Source: Liquorilactobacillus uvarum DSM 19971 | GTDB taxonomy: Bacteria; Bacillota; Bacilli; Lactobacillales; Lactobacillaceae | Direction of reading: 5' to 3' | DNA: 64,000 bases | Assembly (NCBI RefSeq): GCF_001434935.1 | Contig: NZ_AZEG01000012.1 | Span: 1-64,000 of the forward strand | In this document: positions 43,733-52,973 of the stretch, piece by piece | How positions within the stretch are numbered: position 1 is the first letter of the stretch | Layout of the letters: each line of letters begins with the position of its first letter | Made by a program: the position numbers and the translations under genes | Notes under the pieces: model-generated | Databases searched by the model: none | What the model saw: only the letters and a program-made list of their open reading frames with translations | What the model was told of the DNA's origin: nothing

Positions 43733-45046
43733 TTACACTTCCTTTCTTGTTTTGAGTAATGAATTCAAATCGGTAAAAAATTCAGGATAAGAAACTGAAA
43801 CTGCTTCGGGTTCATTCAAAAAGAGATCATCGGTTGACCGCAAAGCGGCAATTGCCATCATCATTCCAATACGGTGATCACCGTGGCTATCCAAAACAGG
43901 ATCAGTTACGTTCCATGCAGTTTGTCCTTCGATGATAAGACCGTCGGGCAGTTCTTTCAATTGGATGCCTAATTTACGAAGCTCTTGGGCGACGGTTGCA
44001 ATGCGGTCAGTTTCCTTGAAACGCAACTCCTGCGCACCGGTAATAGTACTCTGACCATCTGCACATGCAGCAAGTAACGCAATCAAAGGCAGCTCGTCGA
44101 TAATTGCTGGAATATCTTCTTCACTGATTTTGATAGGAAAAAGATGTGCATACCTAACGCGAATGTCTGCTGCCGGTTCTCCTTGGGATTCAAGCTCAGT
44201 GACTTGGATGTTTGCCCCCATTTTTAATAAGGCATTTAGAATCCCAGTTCTTGTCTTATTGATATTAACATTGCACAAAGTTATATCTGAGTTAGGAATG
44301 ATTGTTGCTGCAACAAGGAAGAAAGCTGCCGAAGATATATCACCGGGAACGTTAACGGTCTGGCCTTCAAGTTCAGGATGAGGTTCGACACTGATAGTCA
44401 ATTGATCTTGGGCGGTTTGAATATTTGCCCCAAATTTGCGTAGCATTTGTTCTGTATGGTCTCGTGTAGGCAGCTTTTCGATGATAGTTGAAGGACTATC
44501 TGCTTGCAAAGCTGCCAGAATCAGTGCGCTTTTTACCTGAGCACTGGCAATTTGCAGTTTGATTTTGGCTCCATGGAGTGCCTGACCAGTAATTTTAACT
44601 GGAAGAGTGCCATCATCTGTTGTTTGGATTTTAGCTCCCATCATAGTTAGAGGTTCGCTTACTCGGCGCATTGGTCTTTTTTGCAGGGATGCATCTCCGA
44701 TTAGTTCGCTTGCAAAGGCCTGGCCCGCAAGCAGGCCCATTATTAGCCGTGTTGTTGTACCTGAATTGCCCATATCAAGAGGCTTCGCAGCTTGCTGCAG
44801 TCCCTTTATCCCTTTACCGTGGACGATGATATCTGTATTGTGTTGCTCGACATTGATTCCTAAATCTTTAATAGCTTGAAGAGTACTTAGACAATCATTA
44901 GAACGCAAAAAGTGTTTGATAACAGTCGGTCCATTGCTGATAGCGCCGATTAGAAGAGCACGGTGAGAAATACTTTTGTCTCCAGGTAGCAGTAATTTTC
45001 CGTGCAAGCCTGACTTTGGTAACTTAAACATCTTCCTTTGTGTCAT
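43733..45046 (-). CDS. aroA: EPSP synthase (5-enolpyruvylshikimate-3-phosphate synthase)
   Basis: A 437-residue enzyme joining shikimate-3-phosphate and PEP. LPGDKSISHRALL, MGNSGTTTRLIMGLLAG and FKETDRIATV are the family signatures. AAGGGG precedes the ATG. It begins 5 bases after the BacA-like gene and ends 6 bases before tyrA. Confidence 0.95.
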   Translation of the reverse strand: MTQRKMFKLPKSGLHGKLLLPGDKSISHRALLIGAISNGPTVIKHFLRSNDCLSTLQAIKDLGINVEQHNTDIIVHGKGIKGLQQAAKPLDMGNSGTTTRLIMGLLAGQAFASELIGDASLQKRPMRRVSEPLTMMGAKIQTTDDGTLPVKITGQALHGAKIKLQIASAQVKSALILAALQADSPSTIIEKLPTRDHTEQMLRKFGANIQTAQDQLTISVEPHPELEGQTVNVPGDISSAAFFLVAATIIPNSDITLCNVNINKTRTGILNALLKMGANIQVTELESQGEPAADIRVRYAHLFPIKISEEDIPAIIDELPLIALLAACADGQSTITGAQELRFKETDRIATVAQELRKLGIQLKELPDGLIIEGQTAWNVTDPVLDSHGDHRIGMMMAIAALRSTDDLFLNEPEAVSVSYPEFFTDLNSLLKTRKEV

Positions 45047-45051
45047 TTTAA

Positions 45052-45588
45052 TTACCCCTTAATTTGATATAAACTCCAGATCATTTGCGGTTCATAGCGC
45101 GCAATGATCTTTTCCTTTGAAGAAAGTACAATATTCTTTTCGTTTGTCAGTGTATATTGTCCATCTTTCATATATTGCTGATATGCAAGATACTTGCTAG
45201 GAGAATAGCGTACTTGGCAGGAATGAATTCGTGAAGTCAACAATTGTGCTGTTGCAGGATGGGAATAGGCGATCCCATTTTTTCGATCGCATCGTTCAAG
45301 AATCACTAATGGATTCAGTCGATGCATAAAGCAGTTCTTTAAAATTAATTGATCAAGATAATGGTAGTGTAGTTCACCCCATGTCATATTTAATGTGGCA
45401 GATTTGAATGCTGTTGGGATCAAAAAAAACTCATTTCTGTATTTGGCAAAGGCACTGATAATTTCTTCATAACTATTGTGCAGAATAATTTGGGCTTTTT
45501 TATCTGGACTTTTGCTGAGATAATAGTGAGCTGCATCATTGCTGTCAGTTTCCTGTGGACCAAGAGTGTGGATAATCAAGGAACTCAC
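45052..45588 (-). CDS. BacA/prephenate-dehydratase-like protein in the aromatic operon
   Basis: A 178-residue protein beginning IIHTLGPQETDSNDAA (residues 5-20), which recalls the LGPxGTxS start of prephenate dehydratase domains and of BacA, the prephenate decarboxylase of bacilysin synthesis. RCDRKNGIAYSHPA and QYTLTNE further down also fit that fold. It lacks the TRF motif and ACT domain of normal PheA, and is shorter than both PheA and BacA (about 200). It may be a minimal prephenate-using enzyme replacing pheA, or a decarboxylase. The fold call is moderately sure; the reaction is open. Confidence 0.6.
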   Translation of the reverse strand: MSSLIIHTLGPQETDSNDAAHYYLSKSPDKKAQIILHNSYEEIISAFAKYRNEFFLIPTAFKSATLNMTWGELHYHYLDQLILKNCFMHRLNPLVILERCDRKNGIAYSHPATAQLLTSRIHSCQVRYSPSKYLAYQQYMKDGQYTLTNEKNIVLSSKEKIIARYEPQMIWSLYQIKG

Positions 45589-45595
45589 CTCGGAA

Positions 45596-46762
45596 TTAAT
45601 ATTCTTTCAATTCTTGACGATAATCAGTTACTTCTTTTTGCAGACGTGACATGTTACTGCTCTCAAAGGTATCAGTGATGATTTTAGCTAGTTCGATTGC
45701 AACCACGCTTTCAATAACGATCGATGCTGGAACGATTGCAGTGGTATCTGAACGTTCAACATTTGCTTTTTGAACTTCGCGTGTTTTAAGGTTAATACTT
45801 TGGAGTGCCTTGTAAAGAGTAGGGATGGGCTTCATTGCTGCTTGAATTATTAGTGGCATCCCATTGGTCATTCCGCCCTCAAAGCCGCCAAGATGATTGG
45901 ACAGTCTGCTCCAGCCATTTCCTTCGTTCCAAGTAATAGGATCCATGACCTCGCTGCCGAAATTTTCTGCGGCAGTGAATCCATCACCGATTGCAACACC
46001 CTTCATAGCATTGACCCCCATAACAGCCGCGGCAAGCTTAGCATCCAATTTTGTATCCCAGCTGATGTAGCTGCCTAAACCAGCCGGCACGTTTTCAGCA
46101 ACAACTCGAATGATTCCGCCTAAAGTATTGCCATCGCGTTTAGTGTTATCAATCAATTCATGTATGGCTGTGACTTGCTGGGTGTCTAAAATACGCAAAT
46201 CATTTTGTGTTATCTTTTTTTCAATTTGTTCAACGTTAGTTGGAAAGTCTTTTGAACCTTCAATTTTGCCAATTTTTTGAACGTAGCCGATTAAATTAAT
46301 ATCTAATTGGTTCAGCAGCTGTTTGCAGATCGATCCGATTGCAACTCGCATAGCAGTTTCCCGAGCGGAAGAACGTTCCAAGACATTGCGCAGATCTTGA
46401 TGGCGATACTTCATTCCACCAACAAGATCTGCATGTCCTGGACGAGGACGATCTACTCTGCGAAGAGTGTTTTCAGCAGTTTCAGGGCTGATAGGATCCA
46501 TTATTTTAGACCAGTGAGCATGATCACGATTTTTGATTGTTAGTGCCAAAGGAGAACCAAGAGCGATTCCATGACGCAGTCCACCGACAATCTGAACTTG
46601 ATCATGTTCTATTTTTTGACGATTACCACGACCATAACCACCTTGACGAGCTGCTAGAGCCAGATTGATCTGTTCAACGTTGATTTTGAGTCCGGCAGGA
46701 ATACCTTCAATAATTCCGGTAAGTTGAGGACCATGTGATTCACCAGCTGTTAAAAAATACAT
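45596..46762 (-). CDS. aroC: Chorismate synthase
   Basis: A 388-residue FMN-dependent enzyme making chorismate from EPSP. GESHGPQLTGIIEGIPAG, QGGYGRG, RPRPGHADL and SSARETAMRVAIG are diagnostic. GGAGGT precedes the ATG. It is the second gene of the operon, 28 bases after the transporter-mutase fusion. Confidence 0.95.
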   Translation of the reverse strand: MYFLTAGESHGPQLTGIIEGIPAGLKINVEQINLALAARQGGYGRGNRQKIEHDQVQIVGGLRHGIALGSPLALTIKNRDHAHWSKIMDPISPETAENTLRRVDRPRPGHADLVGGMKYRHQDLRNVLERSSARETAMRVAIGSICKQLLNQLDINLIGYVQKIGKIEGSKDFPTNVEQIEKKITQNDLRILDTQQVTAIHELIDNTKRDGNTLGGIIRVVAENVPAGLGSYISWDTKLDAKLAAAVMGVNAMKGVAIGDGFTAAENFGSEVMDPITWNEGNGWSRLSNHLGGFEGGMTNGMPLIIQAAMKPIPTLYKALQSINLKTREVQKANVERSDTTAIVPASIVIESVVAIELAKIITDTFESSNMSRLQKEVTDYRQELKEY

Positions 46763-46790
46763 AAATATTTACCTCCGTTGTTTTGATATT

Positions 46791-48233
46791 TTAGTTGTTA
46801 TTATGACGTTTATTTTCTTGATATTTGCGTGAAGAAGCCATTATTGCAGTGTAGATTTCCTGCAGTCGGGGAACGATTTTTTGATCAGAACATCCGGCAG
46901 AGACATTTGATAAGACTTTCTCTTCACGCTTGCTGTCGAGGACAGGGATATTTATTTCCTCTTTAAGCGTAATAATTGTATCGACGGCCTTAAAACGGTG
47001 AATTAGGAGACGGACAATTATTTTATCAAGAAATGAGATGGTTCTTCTAGTTCCTGCAAGAGTTCTTTGTTTACCTAAAGCGATACGAATGATCACAACA
47101 AGGAGCAAACTTGCGCAGCTGATCAGCAGATCGAATTCTAAAGCTGCAGCAACACTTTTTTGAGATAGCCAACCAGTGATAACCGGAATGGTGAATGAAG
47201 CTAGACTTCCAAAAGTGAAAAAGACACCTGTGATCATCCCCTTTATTTGAGGATAAAGTTTCAAGAAGGTGTTAAGTCCAACTTGCATGACACCGCTGGC
47301 TGCAGTTAAACCAAATACGAATGATGCGATTTGAGTTAGCCACGCGACATGAATAAAACAGATAATGCTTAATGAGATGAGCGCTGCAATATTTAATGAA
47401 ACCAGCAATGTTAATTCTGAAATATTTTTCCGCAGCAACCAGAACATGATCAAAACCCCGCTGATAGAACCAATGCTGTAAAGCGAAAGCAGAAAATGTG
47501 AGGCAACATTGTTCATGTGTAAAGTTTCGGATGCATACAGAGTAATCCACTGAGTAAATAGAATCATTAGAGCCATGGATGTGTATCCATAAAGAGCAAG
47601 TGCAGCAGTTATTATTATTTTTTTGAGTTTGTTAACTCCTTTCAAAGTACCTATCATTGATGATTTAGATTGATTTGTTTTAGGAAACTTCACTGGTAAC
47701 AGCAAGAAAAAATTGATAATCAAAACTAAAGCAGCTAAAATAAATGACCAGCCAAACCACAAGTTATTGTTTTCCAAAGAAGCAACAAGGAGAGGCAAAA
47801 CGAATTCGCCTAATGACATAAAGGCTTTGATCAGGACATTTGAGGCACCCTCATTTCCACCGAGTTCAATAAAGGTTGTGTATGTACCTGAATCGAGTGC
47901 AGAGTTAGCGATGCCGGCAACGATAGCTAAAAGGTAAGCTATCTGTATATTAGGAGCACCAAGCATACCAAGGAAAAAAATAAAATAGCAAATCATTCCT
48001 AAAAAAACAAAATTTTTACGACCATAACGATCAGATAGAGTGCCAAGGATCAAATAAGCGACAAGTCGACCGATACCAACACCGGATATAACATACGATA
48101 CAGTTGCAAGAGGCGTTTGCCAAAGCTTTCCTAGGGCCTGCATGTTTTGTGCTAAAATTATCAGGCCGATACCATGGACGAAATAGTTTAAATAAAGGCT
48201 TAGTGAGAGTCGATTCTGCATACGTGCATTCAT
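46791..48233 (-). CDS. MFS transporter fused to AroQ-type chorismate mutase
   Basis: A 480-residue two-part protein. Residues 1-390 are a 12-helix MFS carrier (GVGIGRLVAYLILGTLSDRYGRKN is the MFS loop). Residues 395-475 are a full AroQ-type chorismate mutase. Aligned to E. coli, active-site R11, R28, K39, D48, R51, E52, S84 and Q88 correspond to R396, R413, K424, D433, R436, E437, S468 and Q472, all conserved. So the cytoplasmic tail should turn chorismate into prephenate. AAGGAGG precedes the ATG. It is the first gene of the operon, behind the attenuator. The transported compound is unknown; an aromatic intermediate or product is a natural guess. Confidence 0.88.
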   Translation of the reverse strand: MNARMQNRLSLSLYLNYFVHGIGLIILAQNMQALGKLWQTPLATVSYVISGVGIGRLVAYLILGTLSDRYGRKNFVFLGMICYFIFFLGMLGAPNIQIAYLLAIVAGIANSALDSGTYTTFIELGGNEGASNVLIKAFMSLGEFVLPLLVASLENNNLWFGWSFILAALVLIINFFLLLPVKFPKTNQSKSSMIGTLKGVNKLKKIIITAALALYGYTSMALMILFTQWITLYASETLHMNNVASHFLLSLYSIGSISGVLIMFWLLRKNISELTLLVSLNIAALISLSIICFIHVAWLTQIASFVFGLTAASGVMQVGLNTFLKLYPQIKGMITGVFFTFGSLASFTIPVITGWLSQKSVAAALEFDLLISCASLLLVVIIRIALGKQRTLAGTRRTISFLDKIIVRLLIHRFKAVDTIITLKEEINIPVLDSKREEKVLSNVSAGCSDQKIVPRLQEIYTAIMASSRKYQENKRHNNN

Positions 48234-48251
48234 TAGAGATTCCTCCTTAAT

Positions 48252-48296
48252 TTAAAAAACAAAAACCAGCTAGGATTTTTAAAATCCAGCTGGTTT
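48252..48296 (-). terminator. Attenuator terminator of the aromatic operon
   Basis: On the minus strand AAACCAGCTGGAT (from 48296) pairs with ATCCTAGCTGGTTT (48276-48263) with a one-base bulge, followed by TTTGTTTTTT. It lies 19 bases before the MFS-mutase start, so it controls entry into the operon. Its 5' arm CCAGCTGGA (48293-48285) can instead pair with TCTAGCTGG (48340-48332), giving an antiterminator. Confidence 0.8.
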
Positions 48297-48330
48297 AATA
48301 GTCATTAATTAAAAATAAAGAATCAATGAA

Positions 48331-48394
48331 GCCAGCTAGACTTTTATTAAGTGTCTAACTGACAAAGCAAAAATAACCTTGCAACTTTAGACAC
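48331..48394 (-). promoter_or_regulatory. Competing helices of the aro attenuator
   Basis: On the minus strand GTGTCTAA (48394-48387) pairs with TTAGACAC (48358-48351). TTAGAC (48358-48353) can alternatively pair with GTCTAG (48341-48336). The first pairing leaves TCTAGCTGG free to form the antiterminator; the second hides it and allows termination. GTGTCTAA itself can also join an ACACG/CGTGT hairpin just upstream. A 10-bp long-range helix, AATAACCTTG (48502-48493) with CAAGGTTATT (48381-48372), covers the leader-peptide start. Confidence 0.6.
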
Positions 48395-48432
48395 GAACGT
48401 GTGATTAACGCCCGTATCAGAAGTACGGACGT

Positions 48433-48495
48433 CTACATAAAGTAAGCAAAGCCATAATAATATGAACTTGTTTGTGAAGTTCTGCTATTATTCAA
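48433..48495 (-). CDS. Aromatic leader peptide
   Basis: A 20-residue frame, MNNSRTSQTSSYYYGFAYFM, starts at TTG 48495 with AGGAAGGG (48513-48506) at good distance and ends at TAG 48433. Four Tyr and two Phe codons fall within eight consecutive positions. It lies about 30 bases after the likely transcription start and upstream of alternative hairpins and a terminator. The layout is that of leader peptides such as PheL, where ribosome stalling on scarce charged tRNA changes the downstream fold. The frame and codons are seen; translation is inferred. Confidence 0.72.
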   Translation of the reverse strand: MNNSRTSQTSSYYYGFAYFM

Positions 48496-48531
48496 GGTTA
48501 TTATTCCCTTCCTGTTAATAATGTTAGAATA

Positions 48532-48560
48532 ATTAAATCATTATTAATGAATCAAGTCAA
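48532..48560 (-). promoter_or_regulatory. Promoter of the aromatic operon
   Basis: On the minus strand TTGACT (48560-48555) and TTTAAT (48537-48532) are separated by 17 bp. The transcript would begin near 48525 and carry a leader of about 290 bases before the MFS-mutase gene. The 518-base gap 48234-48751 thus holds the aro leader on the minus strand and the guaB upstream region on the plus strand. Confidence 0.65.
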
Positions 48561-48727
48561 TACATAATGCTAAATTAATCAAAATGCAATTGAGGACGAA
48601 GTAAAAACAACTATAAATATACCCTGATTTAGAATTAATTATTTTTTTGCAGTAAAAAAGCAGTTTTTGTGAAAAATAGATGAGAATGCTTGCTTTTATT
48701 GCTAAAATTGGTTAAGTTAGAAAATAA

Positions 48728-50236
<1,509 letters not shown>

Positions 50237-50258
50237 AAAAATTTAACAGAATACAAAA

Positions 50259-50288
50259 GGGTCAGCACAATTTGTGTTGGCTTTTTTG
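50259..50288 (+). terminator. guaB terminator
   Basis: GGTCAGCACAA pairs, with wobble pairs, with TTGTGTTGGCT, followed by six T. Confidence 0.8.
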
Positions 50289-50408
50289 CGTCAACTAGTA
50301 ATTTATTCGGTTATCTTTTTTATTTTGTGAAATATGATGTGGTAATATTGATTGAAAGATTAGCAATAAAAAGCAGTACGAATGTTGCTGCAAAAGGGAG
50401 TTTTTTTG

Positions 50409-51128
50409 ATGGTAAAAACAAATAACACACCTCAGAAACAGGTACATTCATTATTTGACAGAGTTGCACCAAAATATGACAAGATGAATAATCTGATCAC
50501 TTTAGGATTACATCGGCATTGGCGTACAGAAACAATAAAAAAATTAAATGTAAAAAAAGGAGATTTTGCACTTGATTTGTGTTGTGGGACAGGTGATCTA
50601 ACACTTGATTTGGCACAAATTGTTGGACCGAGCGGTCATGTTGTGGCACTTGATTTAAGCACAGAAATGTTAAAATTAGCGAAAAAGAAGATCAGAGCAG
50701 CGCATCTTGCTGATCGAGTGACTTTTGTTGCAGGTGATTCAATGCAATTGCCTTTCGAAACTAACTATTTTGACCTTGTTACAATCGGTTTTGGCCTGCG
50801 CAATGTTCCAGATGCTGATCAGGTCTTACGTGAAATGGTGCGGGTTTTAAGACCAGGCGGACAAGCAGCTTGCCTCGAAACATCGCAGCCACAGCAACCG
50901 CTTATTCGATTGGGCTGGGAAGGATACTTTCATATTGTTCCGCTGATGGCTAAGTTAACAGGCAGTCGCTATCAAGACTACGATTATCTTCAAAAAACGA
51001 CAAAGGCTTTTGTATCAGTTCAAAAATTAGCCGAGATGTTTTCGTCTGCCGGGTTGGAGAAAGTTCAGTATTCTCTTTTTACCTTCGGCGCAGGGGCTTT
51101 GCATATTGGAAAGAAACACTTCAATTAA
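50409..51128 (+). CDS. menG: Demethylmenaquinone methyltransferase
   Basis: A 239-residue class I SAM-dependent methyltransferase of the UbiE/MenG family. VHSLFDRVAPKYDKMNNLITLGLHRHWR, LDLCCGTGDLTLDLA (SAM motif I) and IGFGLRNVPD are signatures. It adds the last methyl group in menaquinone synthesis. ATG 50409 follows AAAGGGAG; the longer frame lacks a ribosome site. No other men gene is in the window. It suggests that the strain makes or modifies menaquinone, perhaps supporting respiration. Confidence 0.92.
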   Translation: MVKTNNTPQKQVHSLFDRVAPKYDKMNNLITLGLHRHWRTETIKKLNVKKGDFALDLCCGTGDLTLDLAQIVGPSGHVVALDLSTEMLKLAKKKIRAAHLADRVTFVAGDSMQLPFETNYFDLVTIGFGLRNVPDADQVLREMVRVLRPGGQAACLETSQPQQPLIRLGWEGYFHIVPLMAKLTGSRYQDYDYLQKTTKAFVSVQKLAEMFSSAGLEKVQYSLFTFGAGALHIGKKHFN

Positions 51129-51133
51129 AAAAT

Positions 51134-51174
51134 AAAAGCTTGTTTGAGAGGTGAACCTCACAGGCAAGCTTTTT
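51134..51174 (+). terminator. menG terminator
   Basis: AAAAGCTTG (51134-51142) pairs with CAAGCTTTT (from 51165), with an inner GAGGTGAACCTC hairpin, followed by T residues. Confidence 0.85.
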
Positions 51175-51307
51175 GTGTTGCTTTTTTAGCAATTAAAGAA
51201 ATGATTAGTTTTGAGATAAAAGCGCACATCTTAAGAGAAAACATTAAGCGGAATGTTTGATTGAAATGCGTGGTTACAGGAATTTGCAGTGTATTATTTA
51301 GCTGCTG

Positions 51308-51316
51308 TGGTATAAT
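51308..51316 (+). promoter_or_regulatory. Extended -10 promoter of the amino acid permease
   Basis: TGGTATAAT is an exact extended -10 element 35 bases before the start. No -35 sits at the usual distance (a TTGCAG is 21 bp away). Confidence 0.5.
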
Positions 51317-51350
51317 TAAGCATTGAATTTCGAATAAAGGAGAGAAAAAA

Positions 51351-52946
51351 ATGCCGCGTAAAATGAGTTTATTTTCGATTGTAATGCTGACGTTGAGTGC
51401 AATTATTGGGTCAGGGTGGCTGTTTGGGTCAGGAATGGCTGCACATATTGCCGGGCCAGCAGCAATTCTCTCATGGGTATTAGGCGGTATAATTATTGGT
51501 GTCATTGCACTGAACTATATAGAATTGGGTACGATGTTTCCTACTAGTGGTGGAATGAGTCAGTATGCATCATTTTCTCACGGACCATTACTAGGTTTCG
51601 TTGCTGGTTGGGCAAACTGGATTTCACTGTTAACTATCATTCCGATTGAAGCAGTTGCTGCAGTTCAATATATGAGCTCATGGCCATGGAGTTGGGCAAA
51701 TTGGACTCAGGCATTTATTCAAAAAGAAAATATTACGAATTTAGGATTGGCGGTTGTTTTCTTATTTATTCTTGCCTTCACGCTATTGAATTTTTGGTCT
51801 ATACGCTTATTAACGAGTTTTACGAGTTTGATTTCAGTCTTTAAGATTCTTATTCCGTTAATGACGATCATTATTCTTTTTATAACAGGGTTTCATGGTT
51901 CTAATTTTCAAACAGCTGCTGGATTCATGCCATATGGAAGTGCAACAATTTTTACGGCAACGACCTCGGCAGGAATTATTTTTTCGTACAATGCTTTTCA
52001 AACAACGATCAATATGGGAAATGAAATCGAAAAACCAGAAAAAAATATTTTCTGGGGAATTGTGATTGCTTTCGGAATAAGTATGGTCATTTATACTTTT
52101 CTTCAAATTGCTTTTATTGGTGCTGTCCCCACTAGCAGGCTTGAAAGTATGGGCTGGCATGGAATTAATTTTCAATCACCATTTGCAGATATTGCGATTC
52201 TGCTTAATTTGTCTTGGCTGGCAAATCTTCTTTATCTTGATGCGTTTGTGTCTCCGTTTGGAACGGGAGTCTCCTTTGTTGCAACGACTTCGAGGGCTTT
52301 AGCTGCAATGACACAAACAAGGCATTTGCCTACGCTTCTGGGACAGCTGAATCAGAAATATAAAACTCCCCGAAGAGCGATGGTCGTCAACATGTTTTTG
52401 GGAGTTATTATGGTAGCTGTTTTTCGAAATTGGAGTGCACTGTCCAATGTTATTTCGACCTCTACACTTATCGCGTATTTAACTGGTCCAATCACCTTGA
52501 TGTCTTTTCGTCGACATGGGACAAATTTAAAAAGGCCTTTTCGTCTGCGAGGAGCTGCAATATTGGCTCCTGTAGCTTATATATTAGCCAGTTTAGCTAT
52601 TTACTGGGCAAAGTGGCCGACAACGATTGAAGTTTTTGGAGTGATTATGCTTGGCTTAGTTTTTTACGTTTTTTATGAATTTCGTCAGCCATCTAATAGA
52701 AAAAAGTTGTTTTCGAGTCTTCGTGGCACACGCTGGCTCTTTTGTGAAATGTTATGGCTGACAATCATGTCATTGGTAGGCAGTAATCAGTTCGGGGGTA
52801 ATGGCTGGTTGTCTTATCCAATTGATTTTATTTTTGTTGTCATCGGAAGTTTAGGCTGTTATTTCATGGGTATACAAGATAGTTATACCAGTCGTGAGAC
52901 AATGGTGGCTTATGAACTGAATCAACAAGTAAAAACAAAAAAATAA
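51351..52946 (+). CDS. APC-family amino acid permease
   Basis: A 531-residue membrane carrier with about 12-14 hydrophobic segments. The first helix carries SAIIGSGWLFGSG, the substrate-binding unwound helix of the APC superfamily, and a later segment GIIFSYNAFQTTINMGNEIEKPEKN corresponds to the conserved TM6-loop region. It probably imports an amino acid by proton symport; which one cannot be said. AGGAGAG lies before the ATG. The NEAT protein gene follows 27 bases after the stop. Confidence 0.85.
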   Translation: MPRKMSLFSIVMLTLSAIIGSGWLFGSGMAAHIAGPAAILSWVLGGIIIGVIALNYIELGTMFPTSGGMSQYASFSHGPLLGFVAGWANWISLLTIIPIEAVAAVQYMSSWPWSWANWTQAFIQKENITNLGLAVVFLFILAFTLLNFWSIRLLTSFTSLISVFKILIPLMTIIILFITGFHGSNFQTAAGFMPYGSATIFTATTSAGIIFSYNAFQTTINMGNEIEKPEKNIFWGIVIAFGISMVIYTFLQIAFIGAVPTSRLESMGWHGINFQSPFADIAILLNLSWLANLLYLDAFVSPFGTGVSFVATTSRALAAMTQTRHLPTLLGQLNQKYKTPRRAMVVNMFLGVIMVAVFRNWSALSNVISTSTLIAYLTGPITLMSFRRHGTNLKRPFRLRGAAILAPVAYILASLAIYWAKWPTTIEVFGVIMLGLVFYVFYEFRQPSNRKKLFSSLRGTRWLFCEMLWLTIMSLVGSNQFGGNGWLSYPIDFIFVVIGSLGCYFMGIQDSYTSRETMVAYELNQQVKTKK

Positions 52947-52973
52947 GAATACTGTATGTCTTTAGGAGGACGC

